NCBI RefSeq assembly: GCF_900092135.1
Contig: NZ_FMYF01000001.1
Location: forward strand, 194,883 to 258,882
Reading direction: 5' to 3'
Length of the DNA: 64,000 nt
From: Raineyella antarctica
GTDB taxonomy: Bacteria; Actinomycetota; Actinomycetes; Propionibacteriales; Propionibacteriaceae
The position numbers were made by a program, and so were the translations under genes. Of this stretch, positions 24,647 through 34,342 are shown in pieces (positions within the stretch are counted from its first letter, which is position 1; every line of letters begins with the position of its first letter). Under the pieces are notes generated by a model. It made no database searches. It saw only the letters and a list, made by a program, of their open reading frames with translations, and was not told the origin of the DNA.

Positions 24647-25891
24647 ATGGTTGATGAACATCGCGCCCGGCCGGCCCTCGTCGACCGTCGGGCCCGGGGC
24701 GCGGTGGCGGCGCTGTTCCTCACCAACGGGGCGGTCTTCGCCAACATCCTGCCGCGCTACCCCGAGATCAAGGCGGCCCTGGGCCTGCAGAACACCACGT
24801 ACGGCCTGGCGGTGGCCGCCTTCCCGGCAGGTGCCGTCATCGCCGGTCTGGGCGCCGCTGTCCTGATCCGGCGCTTCGGGTCGGGCAAGGTTGCGGTGGC
24901 GGGCACGCTGCTGACAGCCCTCGGCGTCCTCCTCGCCGGCACGGCACCCTCCGTCGCGGTCTTCGCCATTGGACTCTTCCTGGGCGGGGCGATGGACGCG
25001 ATCACCGACGTGGCACAGAACGCCCACGGACTTCGCGTGCAGCGCCGGTACGGGCGCTCCATCATCAACACCTTCCACGCCGTCTGGTCGATCGGTGCGG
25101 TCCTGGGCGGTGCGATGGCCGCCGCCGCGATCGCCCTCGGCCTGCCCATCGGGGTGCACCTGACCATCTCGGCCGTGGTGTTCTCGGTCGTCGCCGTGGT
25201 CACCCTCCGGTTCACCCTGCCCGGCCGGGACGACGAGACCGACGAGGAGGCTGTGGCGGACGTCGCGGAGATGGAGTCCTCCTTCCGTGCCGGTGTCAGC
25301 CCGCGGATCGTGTTGGTGCTCGGGGCCCTGGTGCTGATCGCCATCGCCGACACGATCGTCGAGGACTCAGGGAGCTCCTGGGCCACCCTGTACCTCTCCA
25401 GCGAACTCGGCGCCCCGGCGGCCCTCGCCGTGTCGGGCTACGTCGCCCTGGTCGGCTCCCAGTTCATCGGCAGGATGGTCGGTGACCGACTGGTCGACTG
25501 CTTCGGCCAGCGCGCCGTCGCCCGCGCCGGCGCGTTGCTGGTGACCGTCGGGATGGGGCTCGCGCTGGCCTTCCCCACCCTGCCGGGCACGATCCTCGGC
25601 TTCGCCGCCGCCGGGTTCGGCGTTGCCACCCTGATCCCGGCCGTGATGCACCAGGCCGACGAGATGCCCGGGCTGCGCCACGGCACCGGCCTCACCCTGG
25701 TGTCCTGGCTGATGCGGCTGGGGTTCCTGCTCTCCCCACCGGTGGTCGGCCTGATCGCGGACGCCTCGACGCTGCGGAGGGGCCTGTTCGTCGTCCCGGC
25801 CGCCGGCTTGGTCGTCCTCCTGCTGTCGGGCGTGCTGCTGGGGCGTACGAACGACGGCGGCGCCCGGCGGCATGCCCTCGGGCGGGGCTGA
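24647..25891 (+). CDS. MFS transporter
   Basis: Integral membrane protein of 414 aa with about twelve predicted membrane segments in two halves, separated by a charged cytosolic loop near residues 190-220 (GRDDETDEEAVADVAEMESS). RRFGSGKVAV between helices 2 and 3 resembles the MFS loop motif. The FxxGxxMDAxTDVAQNAHG segment in helix 4 is seen in sugar- or drug-exporter-like MFS proteins of actinobacteria. Substrate unknown. It stands alone; there is no adjacent regulator that clearly pairs with it. Confidence 0.85.
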   Translation: MVDEHRARPALVDRRARGAVAALFLTNGAVFANILPRYPEIKAALGLQNTTYGLAVAAFPAGAVIAGLGAAVLIRRFGSGKVAVAGTLLTALGVLLAGTAPSVAVFAIGLFLGGAMDAITDVAQNAHGLRVQRRYGRSIINTFHAVWSIGAVLGGAMAAAAIALGLPIGVHLTISAVVFSVVAVVTLRFTLPGRDDETDEEAVADVAEMESSFRAGVSPRIVLVLGALVLIAIADTIVEDSGSSWATLYLSSELGAPAALAVSGYVALVGSQFIGRMVGDRLVDCFGQRAVARAGALLVTVGMGLALAFPTLPGTILGFAAAGFGVATLIPAVMHQADEMPGLRHGTGLTLVSWLMRLGFLLSPPVVGLIADASTLRRGLFVVPAAGLVVLLLSGVLLGRTNDGGARRHALGRG

Positions 25892-25975
25892 GTCTCCGGC
25901 GTCCGGAGTGCTCTCAGTCGTCGGGCAGGCAGACCGTCGTCGTCCGGGTGCGTCGGTCGTGTCGTGCGGGGTGCC

Positions 25976-26725
25976 TCAGCCGTCGCCCTCGGTGCGGAAG
26001 CCCGCGCCGGTCCGGCCACGGACCCGCATTCCGAGGCGGATCAGGGCGATCCCGACCGCCACGAACCAGACCCACAGCAGGATCCCGTACCCCCAGTAGA
26101 ACTGCGGCACGGCGTAGCGCAGCAGCTCGCTGACGATGCCGATCGCGCCGGTGGCGACGCCCAGCCAGGCGACCCAGCGCGGCAGCACGCTGCGCAGCAT
26201 CGGGATCGAGACCAGCAGGATCCCCACGGTGGCCAGCACGCCGGCGATCGTCGGGGTGTTGTTCTCGGCGATGATCGTCTCGGCGGCGATGGCGTACGTC
26301 GCCCGGTCGCCCGGTGCCGCGGCCATGTAGCGCTCGCTGAGGTAGACCAGGCTCAGCGCTCCCCGGCTCGAGGTGGGGATGGCCAGCAGCAGCGCGTACG
26401 CGACCCCGCCGACCACCGAACCGATCAGCGCCAGGCTGCGATGGGCGGCGGCCAGCGCGAAGTAGAGCGCGACGAAGACCAGCACCGCCAGGATGCTCGG
26501 CGCGATCCACAGCACCTGCTCGGCGACGTACACCGAGGTGTGGGCGGCGATGAACTCCAGCGTTGCGGCGCCCCCGTGGACCGGGGGAGGGGCGACGACG
26601 TCAAGGGCGAGTGCCGCGAGCAGCAGGGCGACGAAGGCGATCGAACCGATCCCGGCGATGACGAAGAGTGGGCCCCAGGACCGATCGACCGGGGGTGCTT
26701 CGGGACGTACGGCGATGGTGGACAA
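25976..26725 (-). CDS. Multi-pass membrane protein of unknown function
   Basis: 249 aa with about six hydrophobic segments (for instance PLFVIAGIGSIAFVALLLAA and GVLATVGILLVSI). The domain layout resembles DUF4386-type membrane proteins, but I see no motif that fixes it. I choose a TTG start at 26725 because GGAAGGAG on this strand ends 6 nt before it; the frame continues to 26779. It lies between an MFS gene (convergent) and a BI-1 family gene (divergent). Confidence 0.6.
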   Translation of the reverse strand: MSTIAVRPEAPPVDRSWGPLFVIAGIGSIAFVALLLAALALDVVAPPPVHGGAATLEFIAAHTSVYVAEQVLWIAPSILAVLVFVALYFALAAAHRSLALIGSVVGGVAYALLLAIPTSSRGALSLVYLSERYMAAAPGDRATYAIAAETIIAENNTPTIAGVLATVGILLVSIPMLRSVLPRWVAWLGVATGAIGIVSELLRYAVPQFYWGYGILLWVWFVAVGIALIRLGMRVRGRTGAGFRTEGDG

Positions 26726-26931
26726 GGTGCGCTCCTTCCGCGCTGCATCGCCTCGACGGCTGCCGCGAAACGACGCCACGTCTCCATGCTAGGACTGCGG
26801 GGGACGCGACACCCCGACCTCCGGGGTCCACCTGATTTGTCCCGGGTCCGGGACTGCCGGCGGTCGGGCGATCGTCCTTGCCCCCGTACGATGGGGTACG
26901 TAACCCGTGACCCGTAAGGAACCCCACGCTG

Positions 26932-27732
26932 ATGCGTACTCATAATCCTGTGTTCAACCGCTCCGCCGCGTTCAGCCCGCAGGCCGGTTACCAGTCCGGC
27001 TACGCCCCGCAGTACCAGGGCCAGGGCTTCGATCCGTACGCAGCCCCCCGTCCGGTCGAACGGATGACGATGGACGACGTCGTCACCAAGACCGCCCTCA
27101 CCCTCGGTCTGGTCGTGCTCGCGGCCGCCGCTGCCTGGTTCCTCGTTCCCCCCGCCCTCAGTGGCGTGGCCTGGATCGGCTCGGCCATCGTGGCGCTCGT
27201 CGTCTCGTTCATGGTGGTGGGTCGCCGTGGCGTCCGTCCCGGCATGGTGGTGGCGTACGCCGCCTTCGAGGGCGTCTTCGTCGGCGTCTTCTCCCGCTTC
27301 CTGAACCAGATGTTCCCCGGAATCGTCGTGCAGGCCGTCATGGCGACCTTCGTCGTCGCGGCGATGGTGCTGGTCAGCTACAAGGTCTTCAACCTCAACC
27401 GGCAGGCGAACAAGATCGCCCGTGGCGTCTTCATCGCCACCGCCGGCCTGGCCGTCGTGTACCTGATCAACTTCGTGCTGTCGCTGTTCGGCGTGCACAC
27501 CGGGATCATCGGCTACGGCCCGCAGGCCGGCGGCCTGGCCTTCATCGTGACCGCCGTCGCGATCGTCCTGGCCACGCTGAACCTGCTGGTGGACTTCGCC
27601 GCCATCGAGGACGGCGTCCGCAACGGCGCCCCCGCCGAGCAGTCCTGGGTCGCCGCGTTCGGCATCACCGTCTCGATGGTGTGGCTCTACACCGAGCTGC
27701 TGCGCCTGCTGTCGTACTTCCGCCAGAGCTGA
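26932..27732 (+). CDS. Bax inhibitor-1/YccA family membrane protein
   Basis: 266 aa with a Tyr/Gln/Pro-rich cytosolic N-terminus (about 45 residues) and seven membrane segments. The layout is that of the actinobacterial Bax1-I group: MTMDDVVTKTAL before the first helix, FEGVFVGVFSRFLNQ, and the conserved end DFAAIEDGVRNGAP followed by a last helix. BI-1 proteins form pH-sensitive calcium leaks in other bacteria; here the role is inferred only from family. AAGGA precedes the ATG at a rather long distance; TACGAT at 26886 may be its -10. Confidence 0.85.
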   Translation: MRTHNPVFNRSAAFSPQAGYQSGYAPQYQGQGFDPYAAPRPVERMTMDDVVTKTALTLGLVVLAAAAAWFLVPPALSGVAWIGSAIVALVVSFMVVGRRGVRPGMVVAYAAFEGVFVGVFSRFLNQMFPGIVVQAVMATFVVAAMVLVSYKVFNLNRQANKIARGVFIATAGLAVVYLINFVLSLFGVHTGIIGYGPQAGGLAFIVTAVAIVLATLNLLVDFAAIEDGVRNGAPAEQSWVAAFGITVSMVWLYTELLRLLSYFRQS

Positions 27733-28040
27733 CCGACCGGACCTTGACCGTCCGGACGCCCGTCGTCCGACCCGCACGGCCCCGCCCTCCCGGGCGGGGC
27801 CGCTGTGCGTCCCGGTCCCGTCGGCGAGCCTGGGCAGACGCCCGAACCAGCCAGCGAGCCTGCGGCAGACCGCCCCGACCAGCCGTCCCATTCGGCGCCG
27901 GCGGCTGGTCGTCCGGTCGTTGTCGGTGTCGGCGGTGGCTGGCAGGATACGATCATGGGGCCGCGACGCCGGTCCCGGTACCGGCGCAGTCACCCGGTCC
28001 CGTCGTCCCGGTCCGTCCGGCGAGCAGTTCGGAGACGCTG
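27733..28040 (+). other. Intergenic stretch between the BI-1 gene and the zinc peptidase gene
   Basis: Holds a terminator hairpin (27778-27801) and a possible -10 box TACGAT at 27948-27953. I see no supported coding frame or RNA gene in the remainder. Confidence 0.6.
27778..27801 (+). terminator. Terminator hairpin after the BI-1 gene
   Basis: GGCCCCGCCC/GGGCGGGGCC, 10-bp perfect stem with loop TCCC, 45 nt after the stop codon. No T-run follows. Confidence 0.7.
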
Positions 28041-28898
28041 ATGAAGTTCAACGAGAATGCCAGCCTCGATCCGTCGCGGTCCTCGTCCGGTGGCGGCTCG
28101 GGCGGCGGCCGGATCGCCGTCGGCGGCGTCGGCGGGCTGATCCTGATCCTGGTCGCCCTGTTCTTTGGGATCGACCCGACCGGCATCCTCGGCCAGTCCG
28201 GGGACACCGGCAACACCGGCCAGAACACCCTGCAGAACTGCACCAGCGTCAAGGCCACCGAGACCAACCCGGAGTGCCGGTTCGTGGTGTACGAGAACTC
28301 GCTGAACAACTATTGGGCGGCGGCACTGCAGGACTACCACTCGCCCAAGCAGTTCACCATGTTCAACGGCCAGATCCAGACCGGCTGCGGAACCGCCACC
28401 TCGGCGGTCGGCCCCTTCTACTGCCCGGCCGATGAGTCGATCTACCTGGACGAGTCGTTCTTCACCACCCTGCAGCAGCAGTTCGGAGCTGCGTCGACCC
28501 CCGCGGTGGAGGCGTACGTGCTGGCGCACGAGTACGGCCACCACATCCAGAACCAGATCGGCGTGCTCGACCGGGTCCAGCAGGGCGGCACCGGGGCCGG
28601 CTCGCCCGCCGTCCGCTCCGAGCTGCAGGCCGACTGCTTCGCCGGCGTCTGGTTCGCCAATGCCAGCAAGGACCCCAACGGTCCGATCGCCGAGGTCAGC
28701 AAGCAGGACATCCTCGAGGCCCGGTCGGCGGCTGAGGCGATCGGCGACGACAAGATCCAGCAGAACACCAGCGGCCGGGTGGACCGGGAGTCCTGGACCC
28801 ACGGGTCCTCGGCCCAGCGCGAGAAGTGGCTGCTGGCGGGCTACACCTCCGGCGACCCGAACAAGTGCGACACCTGGTCGGCCCGTGACCTCGGCTGA
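28041..28898 (+). CDS. Putative neutral zinc metallopeptidase (YpfJ family)
   Basis: 285 aa, membrane-anchored. Seen: a flexible Gly/Ser-rich N-terminus, one membrane helix (LILILVALFFGI, about 33-44), a pair of cysteine-containing segments, then the zinc site HEYGHH at residues 163-168, and SELQADCFAGVWFA with the third ligand region downstream. The family is predicted to act on the outer face of the membrane; substrate unknown. ATG 28041 chosen; the frame runs further upstream without family features. It is followed after 9 bp by the DNA methylase gene. Confidence 0.88.
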   Translation: MKFNENASLDPSRSSSGGGSGGGRIAVGGVGGLILILVALFFGIDPTGILGQSGDTGNTGQNTLQNCTSVKATETNPECRFVVYENSLNNYWAAALQDYHSPKQFTMFNGQIQTGCGTATSAVGPFYCPADESIYLDESFFTTLQQQFGAASTPAVEAYVLAHEYGHHIQNQIGVLDRVQQGGTGAGSPAVRSELQADCFAGVWFANASKDPNGPIAEVSKQDILEARSAAEAIGDDKIQQNTSGRVDRESWTHGSSAQREKWLLAGYTSGDPNKCDTWSARDLG

Positions 28899-28907
28899 GG
28901 CGACGGC

Positions 28908-30020
28908 TTGATCAAGTACCTCGGGTCCAAGCGCACCCTCGTCCCCGTCCTCGGCCGGCTGGCCCGGGCGGCGGAGGCGGGCACGGCGCTGGACCTGTTC
29001 ACCGGCACGACGCGGGTCGCCCAGGAGTTCTGCCGGCAGGGGGCGTACGTCACGGCCGTCGACACCGCCGCGTACGCCGACGTGTTCGCCCGGACGTACG
29101 TCGAGCTCGATGCGGCGACCGTCGACGTGACGGCCGTCCGGGCAGCCATCGACGAGCTCAACGCGCTGCCCGGCACCGACGGCTACGTCACCGAGACGTT
29201 CTGCCACCGGTCGCGCTACTTCCAGCCGCACAACGGCCGCCGGATCGATGCCATCCGCGATGCGATCGAACGCCGCTGGGCCGGTACCTGGCTGTGGCCG
29301 GTGCTGCTCACCAGCCTGCTGGAGGCAGCGGATGCGGTCGACTCGACCGTGGGCCTGCAGATGGCGTACCTGAAGAAGTGGTCCCCGCGCTCCTACAACG
29401 GCCTGCGGCTCGCCGTCCCCGCCTTCACTCCGGGGACCGGCCGGGCCGTGCGCACCGACGCCCAGCGCGCGGTGGATGAGCTGGATCGGGTCGACCTTGC
29501 CTACCTCGACTCCCCGTACAACCAGCACCGCTACTACACGAACTACCACGTCTGGGAGACGCTGGTCCGTTGGGACGCCCCCGAGGTGTACGGGGTGGCC
29601 TGCAAGCGCGTCGACTGCCGCGACGCCGCCACCAAGAGTCCCTTCAACAGCCGCCGGACGATGCCCGCGGCCCTCGCCTCGGTGGTCGAGGGGGTCCGGG
29701 CCGACGTCGTGGCCGTGTCGATCAACGACGAGTCCTTCGTCAGTCGCGCCGAGGTCGAGGAGATGTGCCGGGCGCGGGGCGGCGCGGTCGAGGTGCTGGC
29801 CTTCGACTCGCGGCGCTACGTCGGTTCGGTGATCGGTGTGTACGACGGGAAGGGCCGCAAGGTCGGCAGTCCGGGCGCCCGGTCGACGACGGAGTTCATC
29901 CTGCTCGCCGGTGACCCCGACCGGGTCGCCGCGATGGTGGAGCTCGCCGCTGATCCGGGCACGGTGGATCCGGGCGTCGAGCCCGGCACGGTGGATCCCG
30001 ATACTGCGGCCGTCGGCTGA
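28908..30020 (+). CDS. D12-class N6-adenine DNA methyltransferase
   Basis: 370 aa. Seen: IKYLGSKR at the N-terminus (motif X), the SAM-binding LDLFTGTTRVA at about 29-39 (motif I) and the catalytic motif IV as DSPY at 201-204 in YLDSPYNQHRYY. This is the order of alpha-class (Dam-like, D12) enzymes. The target sequence is unknown. No restriction endonuclease, specificity subunit or phage gene is next to it, so it appears to be an orphan methylase that may mark DNA or regulate genes. TTG start 9 bp after the YpfJ gene. The C-terminal 25 residues contain a repeated PGTVDP. Confidence 0.88.
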   Translation: MIKYLGSKRTLVPVLGRLARAAEAGTALDLFTGTTRVAQEFCRQGAYVTAVDTAAYADVFARTYVELDAATVDVTAVRAAIDELNALPGTDGYVTETFCHRSRYFQPHNGRRIDAIRDAIERRWAGTWLWPVLLTSLLEAADAVDSTVGLQMAYLKKWSPRSYNGLRLAVPAFTPGTGRAVRTDAQRAVDELDRVDLAYLDSPYNQHRYYTNYHVWETLVRWDAPEVYGVACKRVDCRDAATKSPFNSRRTMPAALASVVEGVRADVVAVSINDESFVSRAEVEEMCRARGGAVEVLAFDSRRYVGSVIGVYDGKGRKVGSPGARSTTEFILLAGDPDRVAAMVELAADPGTVDPGVEPGTVDPDTAAVG

Positions 30021-30054
30021 GCGGCCCCCGGGATCCATGCCCTCGCCGCGGCCC

Positions 30055-30537
30055 TCAGCCGAGCGTGAGCAGCATCGTCTCGGAGTCGCCGCTCGTCCCG
30101 ACGGTTCGGAACCCGAACTCGCGGTAGAGCGTGGCGGCCGGGTTGAACGAGTCCACTGACAGGCTCAGTCCCGGCAGCCGACGACGTTGCGCCTCGTGGA
30201 CCAGCGAACCCAGCAACTCGTGGCCGTGGCCCTGTCCGCGATGGTCCGGGCGCACCCACAGACCGATCTCCGGGGCCTCGGCGCTGACGAACCCGTAGCC
30301 GGGCGCATCCTCGCGGAACCGGACCGCCCAGACCACCCCGATCGGCCTCGCTTCCGCCTCGCCGACGATGCCGAAGGCCCCCTCGTCCTCGAAGGTCGCC
30401 AGATAGCGCACCAATTGCGGGTTGTGCAGCAGTTCGTCGCGGCCCACCGGGGGTCGCCCTGGATCCCAGTTGACCGTGCCGAGGAGTGCCTCCTGCAGCA
30501 GGTCCGCGTCCTGTGGTCCGGCCCAGCGCAGATGCAT
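30055..30537 (-). CDS. GNAT-family N-acetyltransferase
   Basis: 160 aa. Seen: PEIGLWVRPDHRGQGHGHELL, which holds the acetyl-CoA binding RGQGHG motif at the expected position, and the late SLSVDSFNPAATLYREFGF block of GNAT enzymes. Substrate cannot be predicted. A TAGGGT box lies 6 nt before the ATG on this strand (30544-30549), so the mRNA is probably leaderless. Convergent with the methylase gene. Confidence 0.88.
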   Translation of the reverse strand: MHLRWAGPQDADLLQEALLGTVNWDPGRPPVGRDELLHNPQLVRYLATFEDEGAFGIVGEAEARPIGVVWAVRFREDAPGYGFVSAEAPEIGLWVRPDHRGQGHGHELLGSLVHEAQRRRLPGLSLSVDSFNPAATLYREFGFRTVGTSGDSETMLLTLG

Positions 30538-30742
30538 GCCGCCACCCTAACGTGAGCCGAATCCGACGCTCCAGCGGACGAGCCGGACCGGCAGGTTGTC
30601 GGACCCACGCAATGGCGCGGTGCGCGCCTGGCACTGGGCTTCGGGCCGGGCCTGGGGCGTCAGATCCGGCTCACCCCACCGAGCAGCCCTGCCCGGACCG
30701 CGGATCGCGGGGTGCGCCGCATCGGAGTCCGGAGCGGCGGGC

Positions 30743-30748
30743 TAGGGT
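30743..30748 (+). promoter_or_regulatory. Leaderless -10 box of the phosphoribosyltransferase gene
   Basis: TAGGGT, 7 nt before the ATG at 30756, with no ribosome binding site between. Confidence 0.55.
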
Positions 30749-30755
30749 ATTCGCC

Positions 30756-31256
30756 ATGAACGAGGAACACGAGGTCCTGACGTACGCCGATTTCGGGGTT
30801 GCGGTCCGCGAGGTGGCCCAGACGATCGTCGACGACGACTTCGTGCCGGACATCATCATGTGCATCGCCCGCGGCGGACTGCCGTTCGGCGGCGCCCTCG
30901 GCTACGCGCTGGACATCAAGCAGATCACCGAGATGAACGTGGAGTTCTACACCGGTGTCGACGAGCGCCTGCCCGCGCCCGTCCTGCTCCCGCCGAGCCC
31001 CCAGCCACACGATCTCAAGGGCCTCAAGGTCCTCATCGCCGACGACGTCTCCGACACCGGCACGACCCTCAGGTTCACCCAGGACTTCCTGCGGCAGTAC
31101 GCCGCCGAGACGCGCACTGCAGTGATCTACGAGAAGTCGCACACCAAGCTCAACGCCGACTATGTGTGGCGCTACACCGACCGCTGGATCGACTTCCCCT
31201 GGTCGGTGCTGCCGCCGGTCACGCGGAGGGTCGCGGTCACGGACGCCACGGCCTGA
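30756..31256 (+). CDS. Purine-type phosphoribosyltransferase
   Basis: 166 aa. Seen: CIARGGLPFGGALGYALDI (a conserved loop of xanthine/guanine-type enzymes) and the PRPP-binding loop VLIADDVSDTGTT at about residues 92-104. A WIDFPW aromatic block near the end resembles base-binding hoods of Gpt-like enzymes. It probably salvages a purine base with PRPP supplied by prs; which base is not certain. Stands alone, with a leaderless promoter and a terminator directly after the stop. Confidence 0.85.
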   Translation: MNEEHEVLTYADFGVAVREVAQTIVDDDFVPDIIMCIARGGLPFGGALGYALDIKQITEMNVEFYTGVDERLPAPVLLPPSPQPHDLKGLKVLIADDVSDTGTTLRFTQDFLRQYAAETRTAVIYEKSHTKLNADYVWRYTDRWIDFPWSVLPPVTRRVAVTDATA

Positions 31257-31260
31257 CAAA

Positions 31261-31298
31261 CGCCCGGCAGGGGAGCGATGAGCTCCACCGGCCGGGCG
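31261..31298. terminator. Bidirectional terminator between the phosphoribosyltransferase gene and pntB
   Basis: Outer stem CGCCCGGC/GCCGGGCG and inner stem GGAGC/GCTCC form a bulged hairpin located 4 nt after one stop and 23 nt before the other. Confidence 0.65.
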
Positions 31299-31321
31299 CC
31301 TGTGTCGATCCGGGCAGGTTG

Positions 31322-32749
31322 TCAGAGCTGGCCGACGGTCACCGCACGATGGCTGTCCAGGGCCGCGATGATGTCCTGCACCCGCTCCTTCGCGTCGCCG
31401 AAGACCATCTCGGTGTTGTCCTTGAAGAACAGCGGGTTCTGCACGCCGGCGTAGCCGGGGTTCATCGACCGCTTGAACACGACGACCTGCTTGGCGTGCC
31501 AGACCTCCAGCACCGGCATACCGGCGATCGGGGAGTCGGGCTCGTCCAGCGCGGCGGGGTTGACGGTGTCGTTGGCGCCGATCACCAGGACCATGTCGGT
31601 CCTGTCGAAGTCCGGGTTGATCTCGTCCATCTCGAGCACGATGTCGTACGGCACCCTCGCCTCGGCCAGCAGCACGTTCATGTGCCCGGGCAGGCGACCG
31701 GCGACGGGGTGGATGCCGAACCGAACGGTGATCCCGCGCTCGCGCAGCTTCAGGGTGAGCTCGGCCACCGGGTACTGGGCCTGCGCCACGGCCATGCCGT
31801 AGCCGGGGGCGATCACCACCGACTTCGCCTCGGTCAGCTGGCGCGCCACGTCGGCGGCCGTGCTCTCGTGGTAGTCGCCGTACTCGCGTACGACGGCGTC
31901 GCCCTTCGAGCTGCCCTCGCCGAAGCCGCCGAGGATGACCGAGATGAACGAGCGGTTCATCGCCTTGCACATGATGTACGACAGGATCGCGCCGGAGGAG
32001 CCGACGAGGGCACCGGTGACGATCAGCAGGTCGTTGCCGAGCATGAAGCCGGCGGCGGCCGCGGCCCAGCCGGAGTACGAGTTGAGCATCGAGACCACGA
32101 CCGGCATGTCCCCGCCTCCGATGGAGGAGACCATGTGCCAGCCCAGCAGCAGCCCGAGCACCGTCATCAGCAGCAGCGGCAGCAGGGTGGGCACGAGCAC
32201 GAACCAGGCGATCAGGACGGCGCAGAGCACCACGACGACCAGGTTGAGCAGGTTGCGTTGCGGGATCATCAGCGGCTTGGACTTCAGCCGCCCGCTGAGC
32301 TTGCCGAACGCGACCAGGGAGCCGGTGAGCGTGTAGGCGCCGATCAGGACACCGACACCGACCTCGATCAGGTGGGTGCCGTTGTGGTCGGCCCCGACAT
32401 CGAGGAAGGAGTTGTACCCGACCAGCACGGCGGCCAGGCCGACGAACGAGTGCAGCATCGCGATCAGCTGTGGCATGCCGGTCATCTCGACGGTGTGGGC
32501 ACGCCAGATGCCGATCGCGGCACCGATCAGCATCGCCGAGCCGATCAGCAGGGAGGTCACCCAGAACCCGCGCGGGGCGGTGGTGACGGCCTGGGTGATG
32601 ACACCGCCGACGGCGATGAACATGCCGAGCATGCCGAAGGCGTTGCCCATCCGGGCGCTCTCGTGCCGGGACAGGCCGGCGAGGGCGAGGATGAAGAGGA
32701 CGGCCGCGATGATGTACGCGGCCTGGACCAAGGACGTGAGGGTGATCAT
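31322..32749 (-). CDS. pntB: NAD(P) transhydrogenase subunit beta
   Basis: Beta subunit of the proton-translocating transhydrogenase, which uses the proton gradient to reduce NADP+ with NADH. 475 aa. Seen: about nine membrane helices in the first 270 residues and a soluble NADP(H)-binding domain III at the C-terminus with [35 protein letters not shown] and [10 protein letters not shown]. Stop codon 23 nt from a terminator. Directly downstream of pntA with a 3-bp gap, so one operon. Confidence 0.96.
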   Translation of the reverse strand: MITLTSLVQAAYIIAAVLFILALAGLSRHESARMGNAFGMLGMFIAVGGVITQAVTTAPRGFWVTSLLIGSAMLIGAAIGIWRAHTVEMTGMPQLIAMLHSFVGLAAVLVGYNSFLDVGADHNGTHLIEVGVGVLIGAYTLTGSLVAFGKLSGRLKSKPLMIPQRNLLNLVVVVLCAVLIAWFVLVPTLLPLLLMTVLGLLLGWHMVSSIGGGDMPVVVSMLNSYSGWAAAAAGFMLGNDLLIVTGALVGSSGAILSYIMCKAMNRSFISVILGGFGEGSSKGDAVVREYGDYHESTAADVARQLTEAKSVVIAPGYGMAVAQAQYPVAELTLKLRERGITVRFGIHPVAGRLPGHMNVLLAEARVPYDIVLEMDEINPDFDRTDMVLVIGANDTVNPAALDEPDSPIAGMPVLEVWHAKQVVVFKRSMNPGYAGVQNPLFFKDNTEMVFGDAKERVQDIIAALDSHRAVTVGQL

Positions 32750-32752
32750 CGC

Positions 32753-34303
32753 TCAGGCCTTCCGGAACATGGCGAGCATCCGGTTGGTCACCAGGAAGCC
32801 GCCGAAGACGTTGATGGAGGCGACGAGCACGGCGATCCACGAGATGATCGTCACCGCCCAGCTGGAACTGCCCATCTGCAACAGGGCGCCGACCATGATG
32901 ATGCCCGAGATCGCGTTCGTCTCGGCCATCAGCGGTGTGTGCAGGGCGTGGGTGACGTTGTTGATCACGTAGAAGCCGACGAACACCGCCAGCATGAGCA
33001 CCATCCAGTGCCCCAGGATGGTGATCGGCGACAGTCCGCCGATGACGAAGAACGCCACCATGGCCAGCGCGCCGAGATAGAGCCGCTGGGTCCGGCGCCG
33101 CTTCGCGACGACCTCCGGGGCCTCGGCAGGCCGGACCGGTTCCACCGGTGCAGCGGCAGGGACGGCGGGGGCCGCCGACACCTTCACCGGCGGTGGCGGC
33201 CAGGTCACGGCGCCCTTGCGGGTCACGGTCATCGACCGGACGACCTCGTCCTCGAAGTCGATCACGAACCGGCCGTCCTTGGCCGGGGTGACCAGCTTGA
33301 GCAGGTTGACCAGGTTGGTGCCGAACAGCTGCGAGGCCTGCCGCGGCAGTCGGCCGGCGAGGTCGGTCCAGCCGATGATGGTCACGCCGTTGTCGGTGAC
33401 GACTTTCTCGTCGGGGCGGGTCAGTTCGGTGTTGCCGCCGCTGCCGGCCGCCATGTCGACGACCACGCTGCCCGGCTTCATCGCCGCGACCATCTCGGCG
33501 GTCAGCAGGACCGGGGCCCTGCGACCGCGGATCTGCGCCGTGGTGATCACGATGTCGGCGTTGGCGGACTCGTCGGCGTACATCCGCGCGGCGAGCTCGG
33601 CCTGGTCGGCCGTCATCTCCTTGGCGTAGCCGTCGGAGGAGACGTTCTCGTCGACCGCGCCGACCTCGACGAACTGGGCGCCCATCGACTCGATCTGCTC
33701 ACCCACCTCGGGGCGTACGTCGAAGGCGCGCACCTGGGCGCCCATCGACCCGGCGATGCCGATCGCTGCCAGACCGGCGACACCGGCCCCGGCGACGAAG
33801 ACCTTGGCCGGAGGCATCTTGCCCGCGGCGGTCACCTGACCGGCGAACATCCCGCCGTACGACTCCGCGGCCTCGATCACCGCGCGGTAGCCGGCGATGT
33901 TGGCCATCGAGGACAGCACGTCCAGGGACTGGGCGCGCGAGATGCGCGGGACCGCGTCCAGCGACAGGGCACTGATGCCGGCGGTGGCGTACGTCTCGGC
34001 GACCTCGGGCCGGATGGCGGGGGAGAGCATCGAGACGAGGGTGGCCCCCGGATGCATCAGGGCCAGTTCTTCAGGGGTGGGTTCGGTGCAGGAGAGCACC
34101 ACATCGGCTCCCCAGGCCTCCTGGGCGGTGCCGAGGCGGGCACCGGCCTGCACGTACGCGTCGTCGGGGAAATCGGCCCGCGCCCCGGCACCGCGTTCCA
34201 CCAGTACCTCGTAGCCGAGCGCGACCAGTTGGGGAGTCGTCGCCGGCGTGGCCGCCACCCGGTTCTCGGATGGGGATGACTCCCTCGGTATGCCAATCAG
34301 CAC
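32753..34303 (-). CDS. pntA: NAD(P) transhydrogenase subunit alpha
   Basis: Single-chain alpha subunit, 516 aa, as in E. coli, not split into two genes. Seen: the NAD(H)-binding domain I ([55 protein letters not shown]), a Pro/Ala/Val-rich linker at about 385-405 and four membrane helices at the C-terminus ([26 protein letters not shown]). GTG start preceded by AAGGAGG 6 nt upstream. It lies 22 bp after the GlgX gene on the same strand and has an inverted repeat in that gap. The complex balances NADPH for biosynthesis and mycothiol-dependent redox control. Confidence 0.96.
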   Translation of the reverse strand: MLIGIPRESSPSENRVAATPATTPQLVALGYEVLVERGAGARADFPDDAYVQAGARLGTAQEAWGADVVLSCTEPTPEELALMHPGATLVSMLSPAIRPEVAETYATAGISALSLDAVPRISRAQSLDVLSSMANIAGYRAVIEAAESYGGMFAGQVTAAGKMPPAKVFVAGAGVAGLAAIGIAGSMGAQVRAFDVRPEVGEQIESMGAQFVEVGAVDENVSSDGYAKEMTADQAELAARMYADESANADIVITTAQIRGRRAPVLLTAEMVAAMKPGSVVVDMAAGSGGNTELTRPDEKVVTDNGVTIIGWTDLAGRLPRQASQLFGTNLVNLLKLVTPAKDGRFVIDFEDEVVRSMTVTRKGAVTWPPPPVKVSAAPAVPAAAPVEPVRPAEAPEVVAKRRRTQRLYLGALAMVAFFVIGGLSPITILGHWMVLMLAVFVGFYVINNVTHALHTPLMAETNAISGIIMVGALLQMGSSSWAVTIISWIAVLVASINVFGGFLVTNRMLAMFRKA

Positions 34304-34321
34304 AATGGGCCTCCTTACCTT

Positions 34322-34342
34322 TCCACTACGTAGCGTAGTGGA
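34322..34342 (-). promoter_or_regulatory. Inverted repeat upstream of pntA
   Basis: TCCACTACG-TAG-CGTAGTGGA, a perfect 9-bp inverted repeat with a 3-bp spacer. It overlaps the last codons of glgX and lies about 20 nt before the pntA start. It could be an operator for pntAB or an RNA hairpin that weakens read-through. Confidence 0.5.

Noticed and set aside
30860-34279. 1139-codon + strand frame opposite pntAB
   Set aside because: Antisense shadow; no domain, composition mirrors the coding strand.
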